64,000 bases of DNA from Scytonema tolypothrichoides VB-61278 (GTDB taxonomy: Bacteria > Cyanobacteriota > Cyanobacteriia > Cyanobacteriales > Nostocaceae). The position numbers and the translations under genes are program-made. Each line of letters opens with the position of its first letter. The first letter of the stretch is position 1. Below are positions 1-9,071 of the stretch, piece by piece. The notes under the pieces are model-generated. The model saw only the letters and a program-made list of their open reading frames with translations, was not told the origin of the DNA and searched no databases. The stretch spans positions 844,742-908,741 of the forward strand of contig NZ_JXCA02000001.1 in assembly GCF_000828085.3 (NCBI RefSeq), given 5' to 3'.

Positions 1-44
1 GGGAAGGGTTTCGTTTCGTATATAGTATTCTCTATTGCCACTAC

Positions 45-542
45 ATGAAAGCTATGAGAATACTCGTTTTAAAAATAACCATTACAATTACAACAGCTTT
101 AATTATGGCACTAACGGGAATAACTTCCGCTCATGCTATTACATTGAACTTCACCTGGAATGGTAATAATAATTATTCCGCTCTTGGCTCGTTTAGTTAT
201 GATGAGAACACCGCACCAGCAACTTTTTCTGAAAATGGCGCTGGACAGACTGATGTTTTACAATCGCTCAATATTTCTTTCTTCGACCCTCTTAATAATC
301 TTATTGCTACTTATAATAACGTTGTAAATGGTACTTCAATACCTAAATATTTCCAATTCAATTTCAATACAGTCACAAAAGAAATCTTTGGTTCAATAGA
401 TTTAGGAGGCGAAATAGCAGGCGATACTTATTTAAAAGGAATAGTTAATAGCGATCTATCACTATTTCAAGTTCCTCAATCTGGTTCTGATGTAAAAATA
501 GATAGTAATTCAGGAGCTATTGTTGTTAAGCCTGTATTATAA
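45..542 (+). CDS. Secreted protein of unknown function (PEP-CTERM-like body without the sorting tail)
   Basis: The 165-residue product starts with a classic Sec signal peptide: a basic start, a Thr/Ile/Ala-rich hydrophobic stretch, and a probable cut after TSAHA near residue 31. The rest is Asn/Ser/Phe-rich and predicted beta-rich, with repeated short phrases such as FFDPLNNLI. This resembles the exported beta domains that cyanobacteria often attach to a PEP-CTERM anchor. Here the protein ends in VVKPVL, with no VPEPSS motif, no C-terminal helix and no basic tail, so it is probably released to the periplasm or outside, or has lost its anchor. It stands alone in this window. Export is well supported; the function is unknown. 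Confidence 0.7.
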   Translation: MKAMRILVLKITITITTALIMALTGITSAHAITLNFTWNGNNNYSALGSFSYDENTAPATFSENGAGQTDVLQSLNISFFDPLNNLIATYNNVVNGTSIPKYFQFNFNTVTKEIFGSIDLGGEIAGDTYLKGIVNSDLSLFQVPQSGSDVKIDSNSGAIVVKPVL

Positions 543-662
543 GCGATTCTTTTCTTCGGTTGTTTACTTTCTGGTATGGTTTATTTTTCACAAATCAAAG
601 AATATTATACTCACCCAAGTTGGTAGTTATAGCAGTCGCCACAATTGTTAAGACATTTCCCT

Positions 663-686
663 GTTAAGAGTTAAGAGTTAAGAGTT
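663..686. repeat. Heptamer STRR array (GTTAAGA)x3
   Basis: Three perfect tandem copies of GTTAAGA followed by GTT lie between the secreted-protein gene and sufS. Seven-base tandem repeats of this kind are typical of intergenic DNA in heterocystous cyanobacteria. Confidence 0.85.
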
Positions 687-831
687 CCCTCTTAATCAAA
701 GTACGATGTCCTAAACGATATGTCTGTTGCTATATTTGAGAACGCGATCGCTTTTTCACAAAAAACAAAAACCAAAGCCAAACCCCACCCAAATCAAAAT
801 GATGGGTGAGGACTGCGCTTAACATTTTTGT

Positions 832-2109
832 TCAAACATTCTCTAAGAAACCGCCAAAGAAATCTAACGTTTCTTTCAACGCTTTCACAAAAACATCTAT
901 CTCTTCACGAGTATTGTAAAAAGATAAACTTGCCCGTGCAGTCGCAGGAACAACTAAATGACGGTGCAATGGTTGCGTGCAGTGATGTCCAGAACGAATG
1001 GCAATGCCTTCTTGGTCTAATAATGTAGATATGTCATTAGCGTGGATTTCCCCAGCAGTAAACGCAGCAAGAGCAGCTCTACCCAAACCTGCTACTTTAG
1101 GTTTAGGACCATAGATGCGCAGTTGAGGAATTTGTTCTAGCTGCTCAAATAAATAGCCAGTTAACTCAGCTTCATATGTATAGATTTTATCCATACCAAT
1201 GCTACTGAGATAATCTACCGCCGCACCAAGAGCGATTGTTTCTCCAATAGCTGGTGTTCCCGCTTCAAATTTATGTGGTAAATCTGCGTAGGTTGAATGG
1301 TCTAAAAACACCTCAGCAATCATCTCACCACCACCCAAGAAGGGAGGCATTGATCGCAGCAATTCCAACTTGCCGTACAAAAAGCCAATCCCGCTTGGAG
1401 CACACATTTTATGACCTGATGCCACCAACCAATCACAGCCAATTTGCTGTACGTTGATAGGCATATGAGGGACGCTTTGGCAAGCATCAATTAATACTCT
1501 TGCACCCTGTTGGTGAGCAATTTCGCAAATTTCCTTGACTGGGTTAATGCAACCCAAAGTGTTAGAAACATGCACCACCGACACCAACTTTGTTTTGTCA
1601 GAAACCAGCTTCTTAAACTGTTCCAAATCAAAAGTTTCTTCTGCAGCCAGTTCAACAAATTTCAGCACCGCACCCGTCTTTTGCGCGACAAAATGCCAAG
1701 GTACCAAATTACTATGGTGTTCCATCACCGAAAGGATAATTTCATCCCCTGGCTGCAAATTGCTCATTCCCCAGCTGTAAGCAACCAGATTAATCGCCTC
1801 AGAAGCATTACGAGTGAAGACAATTTCCTGGCGCGACGCAGCATTGACGAACGCAGCAACTTTATCTCTGGCTGCTTCATAAGCTTCGGTAGCTTTAGCG
1901 CTGAGAACATGTACGCCGCGATGTACATTGGAATTGTACTGCTCATAGTAGTCTCGAATGGTGTTGAGGACGAGCAGAGGTTTTTGTGACGTGGCGGCGT
2001 TGTCGAAGTAAATTAAAGGTTTGCCGTTGACTTCCTGGTGTAAGATTGGGAAGTCAGCACGGACTTTATCAGCAAGGGTTTTTTCTTGGGTAAAGGTCAT
2101 ATTAGTCAT
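832..2109 (-). CDS. sufS: Cysteine desulfurase SufS
   Basis: This is a PLP-dependent group II cysteine desulfurase (425 aa, normal family length) that takes sulfur from L-cysteine and passes it to the SufBCD scaffold. Visible landmarks are the N-terminal [10 protein letters not shown], the PLP-lysine segment [11 protein letters not shown], and the active-site cysteine in [11 protein letters not shown] near the C-terminus. It is the last gene of sufB-C-D-S. Translation could start at Met1 or at Met4 (MTNM). A 155-bp repeat-rich spacer separates it from sufD, so it may be less tightly coupled to the rest of the operon. The identification is secure. Confidence 0.97.
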   Translation of the reverse strand: MTNMTFTQEKTLADKVRADFPILHQEVNGKPLIYFDNAATSQKPLLVLNTIRDYYEQYNSNVHRGVHVLSAKATEAYEAARDKVAAFVNAASRQEIVFTRNASEAINLVAYSWGMSNLQPGDEIILSVMEHHSNLVPWHFVAQKTGAVLKFVELAAEETFDLEQFKKLVSDKTKLVSVVHVSNTLGCINPVKEICEIAHQQGARVLIDACQSVPHMPINVQQIGCDWLVASGHKMCAPSGIGFLYGKLELLRSMPPFLGGGEMIAEVFLDHSTYADLPHKFEAGTPAIGETIALGAAVDYLSSIGMDKIYTYEAELTGYLFEQLEQIPQLRIYGPKPKVAGLGRAALAAFTAGEIHANDISTLLDQEGIAIRSGHHCTQPLHRHLVVPATARASLSFYNTREEIDVFVKALKETLDFFGGFLENV

Positions 2110-2272
2110 TAGTCATTAGGAGGCAGTGCGGTGGACGGGTTCCCCGGCATAAAGGAGCCAGTGCGTTGGGGAGCCAGCCTCGTGCGGGGGTTCCCCCCGT
2201 TGAGAGGACTGGCGTCGGGTTTCCCGACTTGAAGCACCTGGCGTCACCTGCCGTTCATTAGTCATTAGTCAT
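2103..2272. repeat. Dispersed palindrome cluster bounded by heptamers, between sufD and sufS
   Basis: The spacer is framed on both sides by CATTAGT heptamers (ATTAGTCATTAGTCATTA and its counterpart). Inside are several GC-rich hairpins, including a GTCGGG-TTT-CCCGAC palindrome and a CGGGGG-TT-CCCCCG palindrome. The rest is GC-rich, unlike the AT-rich DNA usual between genes here. It looks like an inserted repeat cassette. It would be transcribed within the suf mRNA and could affect its stability or cause partial termination before sufS; that effect is inferred. Confidence 0.7.
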
Positions 2273-3692
2273 TGGTGATTGACTGATAACTATTGACGGT
2301 TTGTGTGAGTCTTTCTTGTAAAGACGGAACAGGTATTTGGTTGATGACTTCAGCGGCGAAGGCGTTAATTAATAAGTTGCGAGCATTATCTGCATCGATA
2401 CCCCGGCTTTGCAGGTAGAAGATTTCATCATCCTCCAACTGACTGACGGTAGCACCGTGAGCGCATTTTACATTATCTGCGGTAATTTCCAATTGAGGCT
2501 TAGTATCAACCCTAGCCTTTGGCGACAGTAACAAATTGCGGTTTAACTGTGCTGCATCTGTTAACTGTGCAGGTTTTGGAACAAAAACCTTACCGTTAAA
2601 TATTGCATGAGCGCGATGCTCCGAAGGAGCCGCTTTGCGAACGCCTACAATACACTTATGCAACTGTTGACTTTTACCATGCGGATAATTGAGGGCGATC
2701 GCACTATGAGTATCCGCCAACTGGTTTTCCCCAATCACCGTCAACCCATTCAGAATCGTTTCCGTTTGCTCACCAGCCTGTAAAATCTCTAAATTGTGAC
2801 GCGACAGCTTTCCACCAAAGCTAACTGCATGACAAGTATACCGACTGTAACGAGCTTGAGAAACAGCCGTCTTCCCTACGTGGAAAGCCTCCGCACCTTC
2901 TAACTCAAGCCGAGTGTGACTCACTTGAGCATTTTCCTCAAGCCAAATTTCCGTCACCGCATTGCTAAAGTAAACCCTCTTCTCCTCTTCTTCCTTCGTG
3001 CCCTTCGCGTCTTTGCGGTTCGTAAATTCCTCAACCAACGTCACACTACTACCAACCTCCGCCACCACCAAACAACGTGGTAGAGAAATCGTGGCAGACT
3101 TCCCAGCAGCAACAAACACCAAATGAATCGGTGTTTCCACCACCACATTCTTCGCCACCCAAACCACGGCTACATCTTTGATTCCACTCGTATTGAGCGC
3201 AGTAAACACCTCATGTGCTCCCTCAGTTTGAGCCAAATACTGCTGCACACGCTGGCGATCGCCTACAGGTAAATCAGCCAAATTACTAACAATAACCCCA
3301 TCTGGTAAACCTGCAACTGCTGATAACTCAGGCGCATAAACCCCATTCACAAACACCAAACGGTTCGCAGCTTCTGGTATTGAATGAATATCCGATAAAC
3401 TGATACCTGTTGGCTGATTCCCAACAGCTTCAAACGTAACATTCCGCAAAGATGACAAATCAGTAAAGCGCCATTCCTCATCGCGGGTGGTGGGGAGAAC
3501 TGATTTGCGTACCCAAAGCGTAGCACGCTCCTGTAACTCTTGTAACCAACCATCAACACCTTGTCCAGATGCGTCATGGTGCATCACCTGATTTAATAAC
3601 CCAGTCAGATAAGCATCCCTATCCAAAACAGCAGACGCTAAATCGACTGGATTTGAGTTAGGAACCGGACTGGGAGAGACTACAATGCTCAT
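2265..3692 (-). CDS. sufD: Fe-S cluster assembly protein SufD
   Basis: SufD is the partner of SufB in the SufBC2D scaffold where Fe-S clusters are built. The C-terminal core is well conserved (ADTHSAIALNYPHG, RAHAIFNGKVFVP, QLNRNLLLSPKA, CAHGATVSQL). Its start codon shares one base with the sufC stop (TAATG), implying translational coupling. At 475 aa it is longer than I expect for cyanobacterial SufD. The excess matches two in-frame segments encoded by dispersed DNA repeats: NRKDAKGTKEEEEKR in the middle and GVRKAAPSE just before RAHAIFNG. Both leave the reading frame open. The identification is secure; whether the inserts are tolerated or harmful is not known. Confidence 0.96.
   Translation of the reverse strand: MSIVVSPSPVPNSNPVDLASAVLDRDAYLTGLLNQVMHHDASGQGVDGWLQELQERATLWVRKSVLPTTRDEEWRFTDLSSLRNVTFEAVGNQPTGISLSDIHSIPEAANRLVFVNGVYAPELSAVAGLPDGVIVSNLADLPVGDRQRVQQYLAQTEGAHEVFTALNTSGIKDVAVVWVAKNVVVETPIHLVFVAAGKSATISLPRCLVVAEVGSSVTLVEEFTNRKDAKGTKEEEEKRVYFSNAVTEIWLEENAQVSHTRLELEGAEAFHVGKTAVSQARYSRYTCHAVSFGGKLSRHNLEILQAGEQTETILNGLTVIGENQLADTHSAIALNYPHGKSQQLHKCIVGVRKAAPSEHRAHAIFNGKVFVPKPAQLTDAAQLNRNLLLSPKARVDTKPQLEITADNVKCAHGATVSQLEDDEIFYLQSRGIDADNARNLLINAFAAEVINQIPVPSLQERLTQTVNSYQSITND
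2611..2647. repeat. Dispersed repeat inserted in frame in sufD (C-terminal insert)
   Basis: The GC-rich stretch with GATGCTCCGAAGGAGCCGC and TTTGCGAACGCCTAC resembles the intergenic element near 23141-23174 (GGGAAGCCGCTCCGCGTCTACG). On the sufD strand it reads as GVRKAAPSE between KCIV and RAHAIFNG, two segments I expect to be nearly adjacent in SufD. Confidence 0.6.
2972..3024. repeat. Dispersed repeat inserted in frame in sufD (central insert)
   Basis: The sequence CCTCTTCTCCTCTTCTTCCTTCG followed by a CCTTCGCGTCTTTGCGGTTCGT-type stretch is the same repeat type as the plainly intergenic copy at about 23090-23145. Within sufD it encodes the charged stretch NRKDAKGTKEEEEKR between LVEEFT and VYFSNAVTEIW. 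Confidence 0.65.
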
Positions 3693-4480
3693 TACACACC
3701 CACCTCATCAAGCGCATCTTCCAACACCCAGTCATAGCCACGCGACTCTAACTCCAACGCCAGTTCCTTACCACCACTCGTAAGAATCCGTCCATTTGCC
3801 ATCACATGAACAAAATCTGGCACAATATAATTCAACAATCGCTGATAGTGAGTAATCATAATCGTGGCATTTTCCGGACTCGTCAGCTGATTCACTCCGT
3901 TCGCCACAATCTTCAACGCGTCAATATCCAAACCTGAATCAGTCTCATCCAAAATTCCCAACTTTGGTTCCAGAAGCGCCATTTGCAAAATCTCATTACG
4001 CTTCTTCTCACCACCAGAGAAACCTTCATTCAAACTCCGACTCAGGAAAGCAGGATTCATCTTCACCACATCCAGCTTTTCCTCAATCAAATCATCAAAA
4101 TCAAACGCATCCAATTCCTCTAAACCCTGCGCCTTACGACGGGAATTATAAGCCACCCGCAGAAAATCCAAATTACTCACACCCGGAATTTCCAACGGAT
4201 ACTGAAACGCCAAAAAAATTCCAGCTCTAGCGCGTTCCTCCGGTTCCATCTCCAGCAAGTTTTCCCCTTGGAAAATCACCTCACCGCCAGTCACCTCATA
4301 CGCCGGATGTCCAGCCAGAACCTTAGAAAAAGTACTCTTACCAGAACCATTCGGTCCCATAATCGCATGGATTTCACCCGAACGGATCTCAAGGTTCACT
4401 CCCTTAAGAATCGGCGTCCCATCAACATCAGCCGTCAAATCTCGTACCGACAGCACAACTTCACTATTCTCAATAATCAT
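3692..4480 (-). CDS. sufC: Fe-S cluster assembly ATPase SufC
   Basis: SufC is the ABC-type ATPase of the SufBCD complex and drives scaffold rearrangement. It shows Walker [10 protein letters not shown], the signature [12 protein letters not shown], the Walker B region [12 protein letters not shown] and the H-loop [10 protein letters not shown] place the start at ATG 4480 ([15 protein letters not shown]), giving 262 aa and a GAGAAGAG ribosome-binding site. A longer open frame upstream reads through the hairpin repeats and has no family similarity. The stop codon overlaps the sufD start by one base. Confidence 0.96.
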   Translation of the reverse strand: MIIENSEVVLSVRDLTADVDGTPILKGVNLEIRSGEIHAIMGPNGSGKSTFSKVLAGHPAYEVTGGEVIFQGENLLEMEPEERARAGIFLAFQYPLEIPGVSNLDFLRVAYNSRRKAQGLEELDAFDFDDLIEEKLDVVKMNPAFLSRSLNEGFSGGEKKRNEILQMALLEPKLGILDETDSGLDIDALKIVANGVNQLTSPENATIMITHYQRLLNYIVPDFVHVMANGRILTSGGKELALELESRGYDWVLEDALDEVGV

Positions 4481-4510
4481 CGCTCTTCTCTCTCTTCTTC
4501 CTTCTCCTCG

Positions 4511-4609
4511 TTCCCAGGCTCTGACTGGGAATGCTATCCACAAGGCTCCGCCTTGCATTCATCGTGAGGCTGAGCCTCACAGTATGCGTTACCAGGCTCA
4601 GCCTGGTAA
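4511..4609. repeat. Four tandem short palindromes between sufB and sufC
   Basis: Four hairpins stand in a row: TTCCCAG...CTGGGAA, CAAGGC-TCC-GCCTTG, GTGAGGCT-G-AGCCTCAC, and TTACCAGGCT-C-AGCCTGGTAA. The last three have perfect arms, and the last lies six bases from the sufB stop codon. They share the core AGGCT/AGCCT, so they look like a nested or repeatedly expanded repeat family. In the mRNA they would form a row of stem-loops just after sufB and could protect the upstream message or lower sufC expression (inferred). Confidence 0.85.
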
Positions 4610-4615
4610 CGAGAA

Positions 4616-6055
4616 TTAACCAACACTACCTTCCAACTTCAGACTCAACAGCTTATCAGCCTCCACCGCAAACTCCATCGGTAGCTGATTAAACACATCC
4701 TTACAGAAGCCACTAATCATCATCGAAATAGCATCCTCTGACGAAATGCCCCGCTGTGCGAAAAAGAACAATTGATCTTCCCCAATCTTAGAAGTAGAAG
4801 CTTCATGCTCCACCTTCGCAGTATTATTCTGTACCTGGATATAGGGAAAAGTATTCGCGTGAGCATTATCTCCAATCAGCATAGAGTCGCACTGGGAATA
4901 GTTCCGCGCCCCTTGAGCCTTCGGATTGATTTTCACCAAACCACGATAGCTGTTACTAGAATTACCAGCAGAAATTCCCTTAGAAATAATCGTGCTACGG
5001 GTGTTCTTACCAACGTGAACCATTTTAGTACCCGTATCAGCTTGCTGCATATTATTCGTCAGCGCTACCGAGTAAAACTCACCCACAGAGTTATCACCCA
5101 CCAACACACAGCTAGGATACTTCCAGGTGATAGCAGAACCAGTTTCTACTTGTGTCCAAGAAATCTTAGAATTCACGCCTTGACACAAACCGCGCTTGGT
5201 GACGAAGTTGTAGATACCGCCTTTACCATTCGCGTCTCCAGCGTACCAGTTTTGTACGGTGGAGTATTTAATTTCGGCGTTATCAAGGGCGACAAGTTCT
5301 ACGACAGCAGCGTGTAGTTGGTTGCTGTCGTACATTGGTGCGGTACAGCCTTCCAGGTAGGAGACATAGCTGTCTTCTTCAGCAACAATCAGTGTTCGCT
5401 CAAATTGTCCAGTTTCGCCATTGTTGATGCGGAAGTAGGTAGACAGTTCCATCGGGCATTTCACACCCTTGGGAATGTAGACGAAGGAACCATCACTGAA
5501 CACGGCGGAATTGAGAGCAGCAAAATAATTATCTGCTGTTGGAACAACGCTACCCAGGTACTTCTGTACCAATTCTGGGTATTCTTGTAAGGCTTCAGAA
5601 ATGGAGCAGAATATGACACCCTCTTTGAGGAGTTTTTCTTTGAAGGTGGTTCCAATGGAAACACTATCGAAAATCGCATCCACGGCGACATTTGCCAGTC
5701 GCTTTTGTTCTGACAGAGGAAGTCCTAATTTTTCAAAGGTTTCTAACAAAGCTGGATCAACTTCATCCAAGCTGTTAAGCTTTTCTTTCTTTTGTTTTGG
5801 GGCTGAGTAATAAATGATATTTTGATAATCAATCACCGGATACTTAACGCTCGGCCAAGTTGGTTCTGTCATTTTCTGCCACTGGCGAAAAGCCCTCAGG
5901 CGAAAATCCAGCATGAACTCCGGCTCATTTTTCTTCGCCGAGATGATGCGGATGATGTCCTCGTTTAGTCCACGCGGAATCGTGTCGGCTTCGATGTTGG
6001 TGATAAAGCCGTACTTGTATGGTTGGTTGACTAAGGTTTTGACAGTGGCACTCAT
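4616..6055 (-). CDS. sufB: Fe-S cluster assembly scaffold SufB
   Basis: SufB (479 aa, expected length) is the main scaffold subunit that receives sulfur from SufS and binds the nascent cluster with SufC and SufD. Diagnostic stretches are [57 protein letters not shown] and the C-terminal [21 protein letters not shown]. It is the first gene of the minus-strand suf operon. Its upstream region holds two SufR operators shared with sufR. Confidence 0.97.
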   Translation of the reverse strand: MSATVKTLVNQPYKYGFITNIEADTIPRGLNEDIIRIISAKKNEPEFMLDFRLRAFRQWQKMTEPTWPSVKYPVIDYQNIIYYSAPKQKKEKLNSLDEVDPALLETFEKLGLPLSEQKRLANVAVDAIFDSVSIGTTFKEKLLKEGVIFCSISEALQEYPELVQKYLGSVVPTADNYFAALNSAVFSDGSFVYIPKGVKCPMELSTYFRINNGETGQFERTLIVAEEDSYVSYLEGCTAPMYDSNQLHAAVVELVALDNAEIKYSTVQNWYAGDANGKGGIYNFVTKRGLCQGVNSKISWTQVETGSAITWKYPSCVLVGDNSVGEFYSVALTNNMQQADTGTKMVHVGKNTRSTIISKGISAGNSSNSYRGLVKINPKAQGARNYSQCDSMLIGDNAHANTFPYIQVQNNTAKVEHEASTSKIGEDQLFFFAQRGISSEDAISMMISGFCKDVFNQLPMEFAVEADKLLSLKLEGSVG

Positions 6056-6191
6056 CAGTAGTTTTCTCTTGCGTTCGTTTTGTAGAATCTCTTTAAGGAC
6101 AGCAGACGGGCTTTTGTAACCGATTCCCAGATTCGCTAACCGAGTGGTTACGCGAGTGGTTACGACACTGCTAAGATAAGTATAGAGAGAA

Positions 6192-6211
6192 AAACAACAT
6201 TTTTGTTGTTT
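6192..6211. promoter_or_regulatory. SufR operator 1
   Basis: AAACAAC-ATTTTT-GTTGTTT is a perfect 7-bp inverted repeat containing CAAC-N6-GTTG, the motif described for SufR binding in Synechocystis. It lies between the sufB and sufR starts, closer to sufB. Confidence 0.8.
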
Positions 6212-6238
6212 AATATATCTTCATTTTAAGCTAGATTA

Positions 6239-6254
6239 ACAACAACGTTGTTGT
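6239..6254. promoter_or_regulatory. SufR operator 2
   Basis: ACAACAACGTTGTTGT is a perfect 16-bp palindrome with the same CAAC-N6-GTTG core. Its centre is 45 bp from that of operator 1, and it lies about 40 bp before the sufR start, fitting autoregulation. Confidence 0.8.
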
Positions 6255-6296
6255 CAAAGTCATATTTTTCTACAAATCACATGAATTATTGGGACG

Positions 6297-6977
6297 ATGA
6301 TGGAGACTACCCACCAGTCCTCAACAAAGCAAGATATCCTAGAATATCTTCTGAAACACTCACAGGCTACAGCTTTTGAGTTAGCTGAAGCGCTTGATAT
6401 TAGCCCCCAAGCAATTCGTCGTCATCTGAAGGATTTAGAGGCGGAGGAGTTGATTTCTTTCTCGTTGTCAGTGCAGGGAGGAATGGGGCGTCCACAGCAT
6501 GTTTATCGATTGACTGGTACTGGACGCGATCGCCTGCGTCCTTATGGTGCTGATGGCTATGGTCAATTTGCGGTTTCTCTGTTGGACACATTAGCAGAAA
6601 CAGTAGGACGCGACCAAGTCAGTTCAATTTTACGCAAGCAATGGGAGCGTAAGGCGGAAGAATATCGCGATCGCCTAGGAAACACCTCCCTATCAGAAAG
6701 GGTGGCAACTTTGGTAAAACTGAGAAAAGCTGAGGGTTTTATGGCTGAGTGTCATCCTGTAGAATCGAGTGAGTCATCCGGAGGGGACGGGTTTATTTTA
6801 ACCGAACACAATTGCGCGATTTCTAACGTTGCAGAGTCTTTCCCCAGCATTTGCGGTCATGAATTGGAAATGTTTGCTGCAGTTTTACCAGACTGTACAG
6901 TAGAACGTACTCACTGGATCATCAATGGCGAACATCGCTGCGGCTATTTAGTACAAGAGCGAAAAAACAAACTTTAA
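6297..6977 (+). CDS. sufR: Iron-sulfur-sensing transcriptional repressor SufR
   Basis: SufR represses the divergent sufBCDS operon and itself, and senses Fe-S status through its own cluster. The N-terminal part is a winged helix (ATAFELAEALDISPQAIRRHL, residues about 24-44). The C-terminal cysteines are Cys173, Cys186, Cys200 and Cys215, giving exactly C-X12-C-X13-C-X14-C, the cyanobacterial SufR signature. All four are present, so the sensor looks intact. Two start codons are adjacent (ATGATG). Two CAAC-N6-GTTG palindromes sit upstream. Confidence 0.96.
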   Translation: MMETTHQSSTKQDILEYLLKHSQATAFELAEALDISPQAIRRHLKDLEAEELISFSLSVQGGMGRPQHVYRLTGTGRDRLRPYGADGYGQFAVSLLDTLAETVGRDQVSSILRKQWERKAEEYRDRLGNTSLSERVATLVKLRKAEGFMAECHPVESSESSGGDGFILTEHNCAISNVAESFPSICGHELEMFAAVLPDCTVERTHWIINGEHRCGYLVQERKNKL

Positions 6978-7149
6978 GTTTTTCCATCAAACGAGTAGGC
7001 GCAACTAATGAGCCTTTTTATTAAGTTTAGATCAACGATTATAGGTAATCAGTAATAAGATTTACGAACCATTGATTTCTTAGCCGTTACAACCGCAACA
7101 TTTGAGTACAACATTTGAGTAAATTTTAGGCAAATATTAGACAAAAGTT

Positions 7150-7410
7150 ATGGAGTTACCACCACAGCAATCAACCTCACAATTTATAACTTTAGAAGAG
7201 TCAGCAAAAGTAGATGCAGCTTTACTCTCTTCACCTGAAAAATTTTTAACCAGATTGACTATTTCATCTCTGAGACTTTTGAAGCAAATTGCTCAAGAAA
7301 ACGAAGTGAATATTGAAGATTTGACAGCACAGCAGGTAATTGATTGGTTTGAAAAAGATGGAAAGATTCGGCGAGAGCAAGGAATTGAGGCAGCTTATTT
7401 AAAGTGGTAA
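7150..7410 (+). CDS. Conserved small protein of unknown function (86 aa)
   Basis: An 86-residue acidic, helical protein with no signal peptide, membrane segment or cysteines. The middle (LTISSLRLLKQIAQENEV) and the end (QQVIDWFEKDGKI) look like amphipathic helices. It follows sufR on the same strand after about 170 bp, but nothing ties it to Fe-S assembly. I do not recognise the family. Coding character is reasonable: a clean start, a stop, and no competing frame. Confidence 0.6.
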   Translation: MELPPQQSTSQFITLEESAKVDAALLSSPEKFLTRLTISSLRLLKQIAQENEVNIEDLTAQQVIDWFEKDGKIRREQGIEAAYLKW

Positions 7411-7470
7411 GCTTAAAAGTTCTCTGTTCCCTATTCCCTGCCTTAACGAGTTAACTTTCAAGAAACACGG

Positions 7471-7630
7471 GGGTGTAAGGGTGTAAGGGTGTCGCATTGG
7501 GACAAGAAAATGAGCCAGCCCTTGTTTTATTGATCGGTGAGACAAGACGCGTACTCGAAGTAATAGGGCTGGCTCATTTTCCCAGTCATTCCCCCGGTAG
7601 GGGTGTAAGGGAAAAAGGTGTTTCTTTCAT
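7471..7630 (+). repeat. 160-bp hairpin repeat, copy A
   Basis: Near-identical to an inverted copy 11 kb away (about two mismatches seen by eye). The core is a 76-base palindrome with 17-base arms (GAAAATGAGCCAGCCCT and its complement) around a 42-base loop containing ACGCGT. The flanks are GTGTAAGGG-rich. No coding capacity is evident. It resembles a MITE or a large mobile hairpin. It lies downstream of the 86-aa gene in an otherwise empty 450-bp gap. Confidence 0.85.
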
Positions 7631-7860
7631 ATTTTGCTGGTAGCGAAGCTGCTAGTTGAAGGCTCACATCTTCCACCTGTCCGTATAAGCTTGGGGTTAG
7701 TCAAAAACAGCGCAAGAAAGTTACAGGCTTTTTATTGGCTTTTTCCGGTAAAATGGCGATCGCGCATTTTGGACAACCAGAAAAATTCATTTGCAGAGCA
7801 GGGCAAACGCGTCTAAATTATCAAGCTAATTCTGATATTTCATACTAGCATCAGCGGCTG

Positions 7861-8889
7861 TTAACTTTCCTCCAACAACCGTTGCAATGCCACCTTCATT
7901 TCTTCTGGAGTTGTGGTTGTGGTGCCAAACTGTCGCACGACAATACTAGCTGCTAAATTACCTAAAACTGCAGCTTCCCAAGCCGACGCCCCAACAGTCA
8001 AACCTAGAGTTAACGCCGCCACCACAGTATCTCCAGCACCTGTGACATCAAACACCTGAGTTCGATTAAAAGCTGGGATGTGGTGTTGATCACCCCCACG
8101 CTCAAATATACTCATTCCTTGCTCCCCACGCGTAATCAGTATATGTTGCGCCTGCGTCAATGCCAGCAAATCTTGTCCTGCTTGAGTCAAAGTTGCTTCA
8201 TCAGTAATTGCATAACCAACAGCAAGTTCTGCTTCCGGCAAATTTGGAGTAAACAATGTTCCTCCACGATACCGTTCCAGATTTTTTTGAGCATCCACAA
8301 TAGTTCGAGAAGCAGACAATGCTGCTGAAATCACAGGCTGAGTTAAAGTTCCGTCCCCGTAGTCAGAACAGACAACAGCATCTACGGAATTAATTTGTTC
8401 TTTAATATATTGAGATATCTGAACTTGTAAATCTAAGTCTGGCAAATCATCCGATTTTCGGTCTAAGCGAACAATCTGCTGTGTCACCGATTGACGAGAA
8501 TGACCAGAAATTCGGGTTTTAGTCACTGTTGGGCGAGTGGAATCAACAAAAACACCATCAGTATTGATTCCGGCAGTTTCTAGAAGACTGCGTAGCGATG
8601 TTCCCTGTTCATCTTTCCCCAATAGCCCTACTGCTAAAACTTTTGCTCCCAGTTGGGCAAAGTTGTAAATCGCATTTGCCCCACCTCCTGGCACTTGCTT
8701 GGTGGTTTCATGGCGCAGGATCAACACTGGTGCTTCCCGAGAAACTCTTTCCACTTCACCTGTGAGAAACTCGTCTAAAGTCAAATCTCCGATAACCAGC
8801 ACCCGTGCAGAAGTGAATTTTTCTAACAAAAAGAACAAGCGGTCAGCCGAAGCACGCAATTTAGAGGCAAAATCAGGGTCTAAAGACAT
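7861..8889 (-). CDS. PfkB-family sugar kinase, heptose-7-phosphate kinase-like (RfaE/HldE domain I)
   Basis: A 342-residue ribokinase-fold kinase. The N-terminal half has VIGDLTLDEFLTGEVERVS and the substrate loop VPGGGANAIYNFAQLGA. The C-terminal DVTGAGDTVVAALTLGL carries the catalytic aspartate and anion hole. This pattern matches the kinase domain of HldE/RfaE, which phosphorylates D-glycero-D-manno-heptose-7-phosphate for surface polysaccharide; the adenylyltransferase domain is absent. It stands alone on the minus strand. The fold is certain; the substrate could be another sugar phosphate. Confidence 0.8.
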   Translation of the reverse strand: MSLDPDFASKLRASADRLFFLLEKFTSARVLVIGDLTLDEFLTGEVERVSREAPVLILRHETTKQVPGGGANAIYNFAQLGAKVLAVGLLGKDEQGTSLRSLLETAGINTDGVFVDSTRPTVTKTRISGHSRQSVTQQIVRLDRKSDDLPDLDLQVQISQYIKEQINSVDAVVCSDYGDGTLTQPVISAALSASRTIVDAQKNLERYRGGTLFTPNLPEAELAVGYAITDEATLTQAGQDLLALTQAQHILITRGEQGMSIFERGGDQHHIPAFNRTQVFDVTGAGDTVVAALTLGLTVGASAWEAAVLGNLAASIVVRQFGTTTTTPEEMKVALQRLLEES

Positions 8890-8970
8890 AGATTAGGATG
8901 TTTCAACACACAAGCCAATGATTTTACAACCCAAACTCAGGAAATGGCGAGATGGGAAGATGAGGAAGAA

Positions 8971-9070
8971 ATTTTGAATTTTGAATTTTGTTCGCGTAGC
9001 GTGTCCGCAGGACATATTTTGAATTTTGAATTTTGTTCGCGTAGCGTGTCCGCAGGACATATTTTGAATT
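8971..9070. repeat. 45-bp tandem duplication with palindromic core
   Basis: Just over two copies of a 45-bp unit made of TTTTGAATTTTGAATTTTG followed by TTCGCGTAGCGTGTCCGCAGGACAT. The GC-rich half is a common cyanobacterial dispersed element, and GTCCGCAGGAC is itself palindromic. The array abuts the end of the DUF6391-like gene. Confidence 0.9.
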
Positions 9071-9071
9071 G

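Noticed and set aside
7634-7816. 60-codon plus-strand frame after the hairpin repeat
   Set aside because: Starts inside repeat-flanking DNA and has no recognisable structure.
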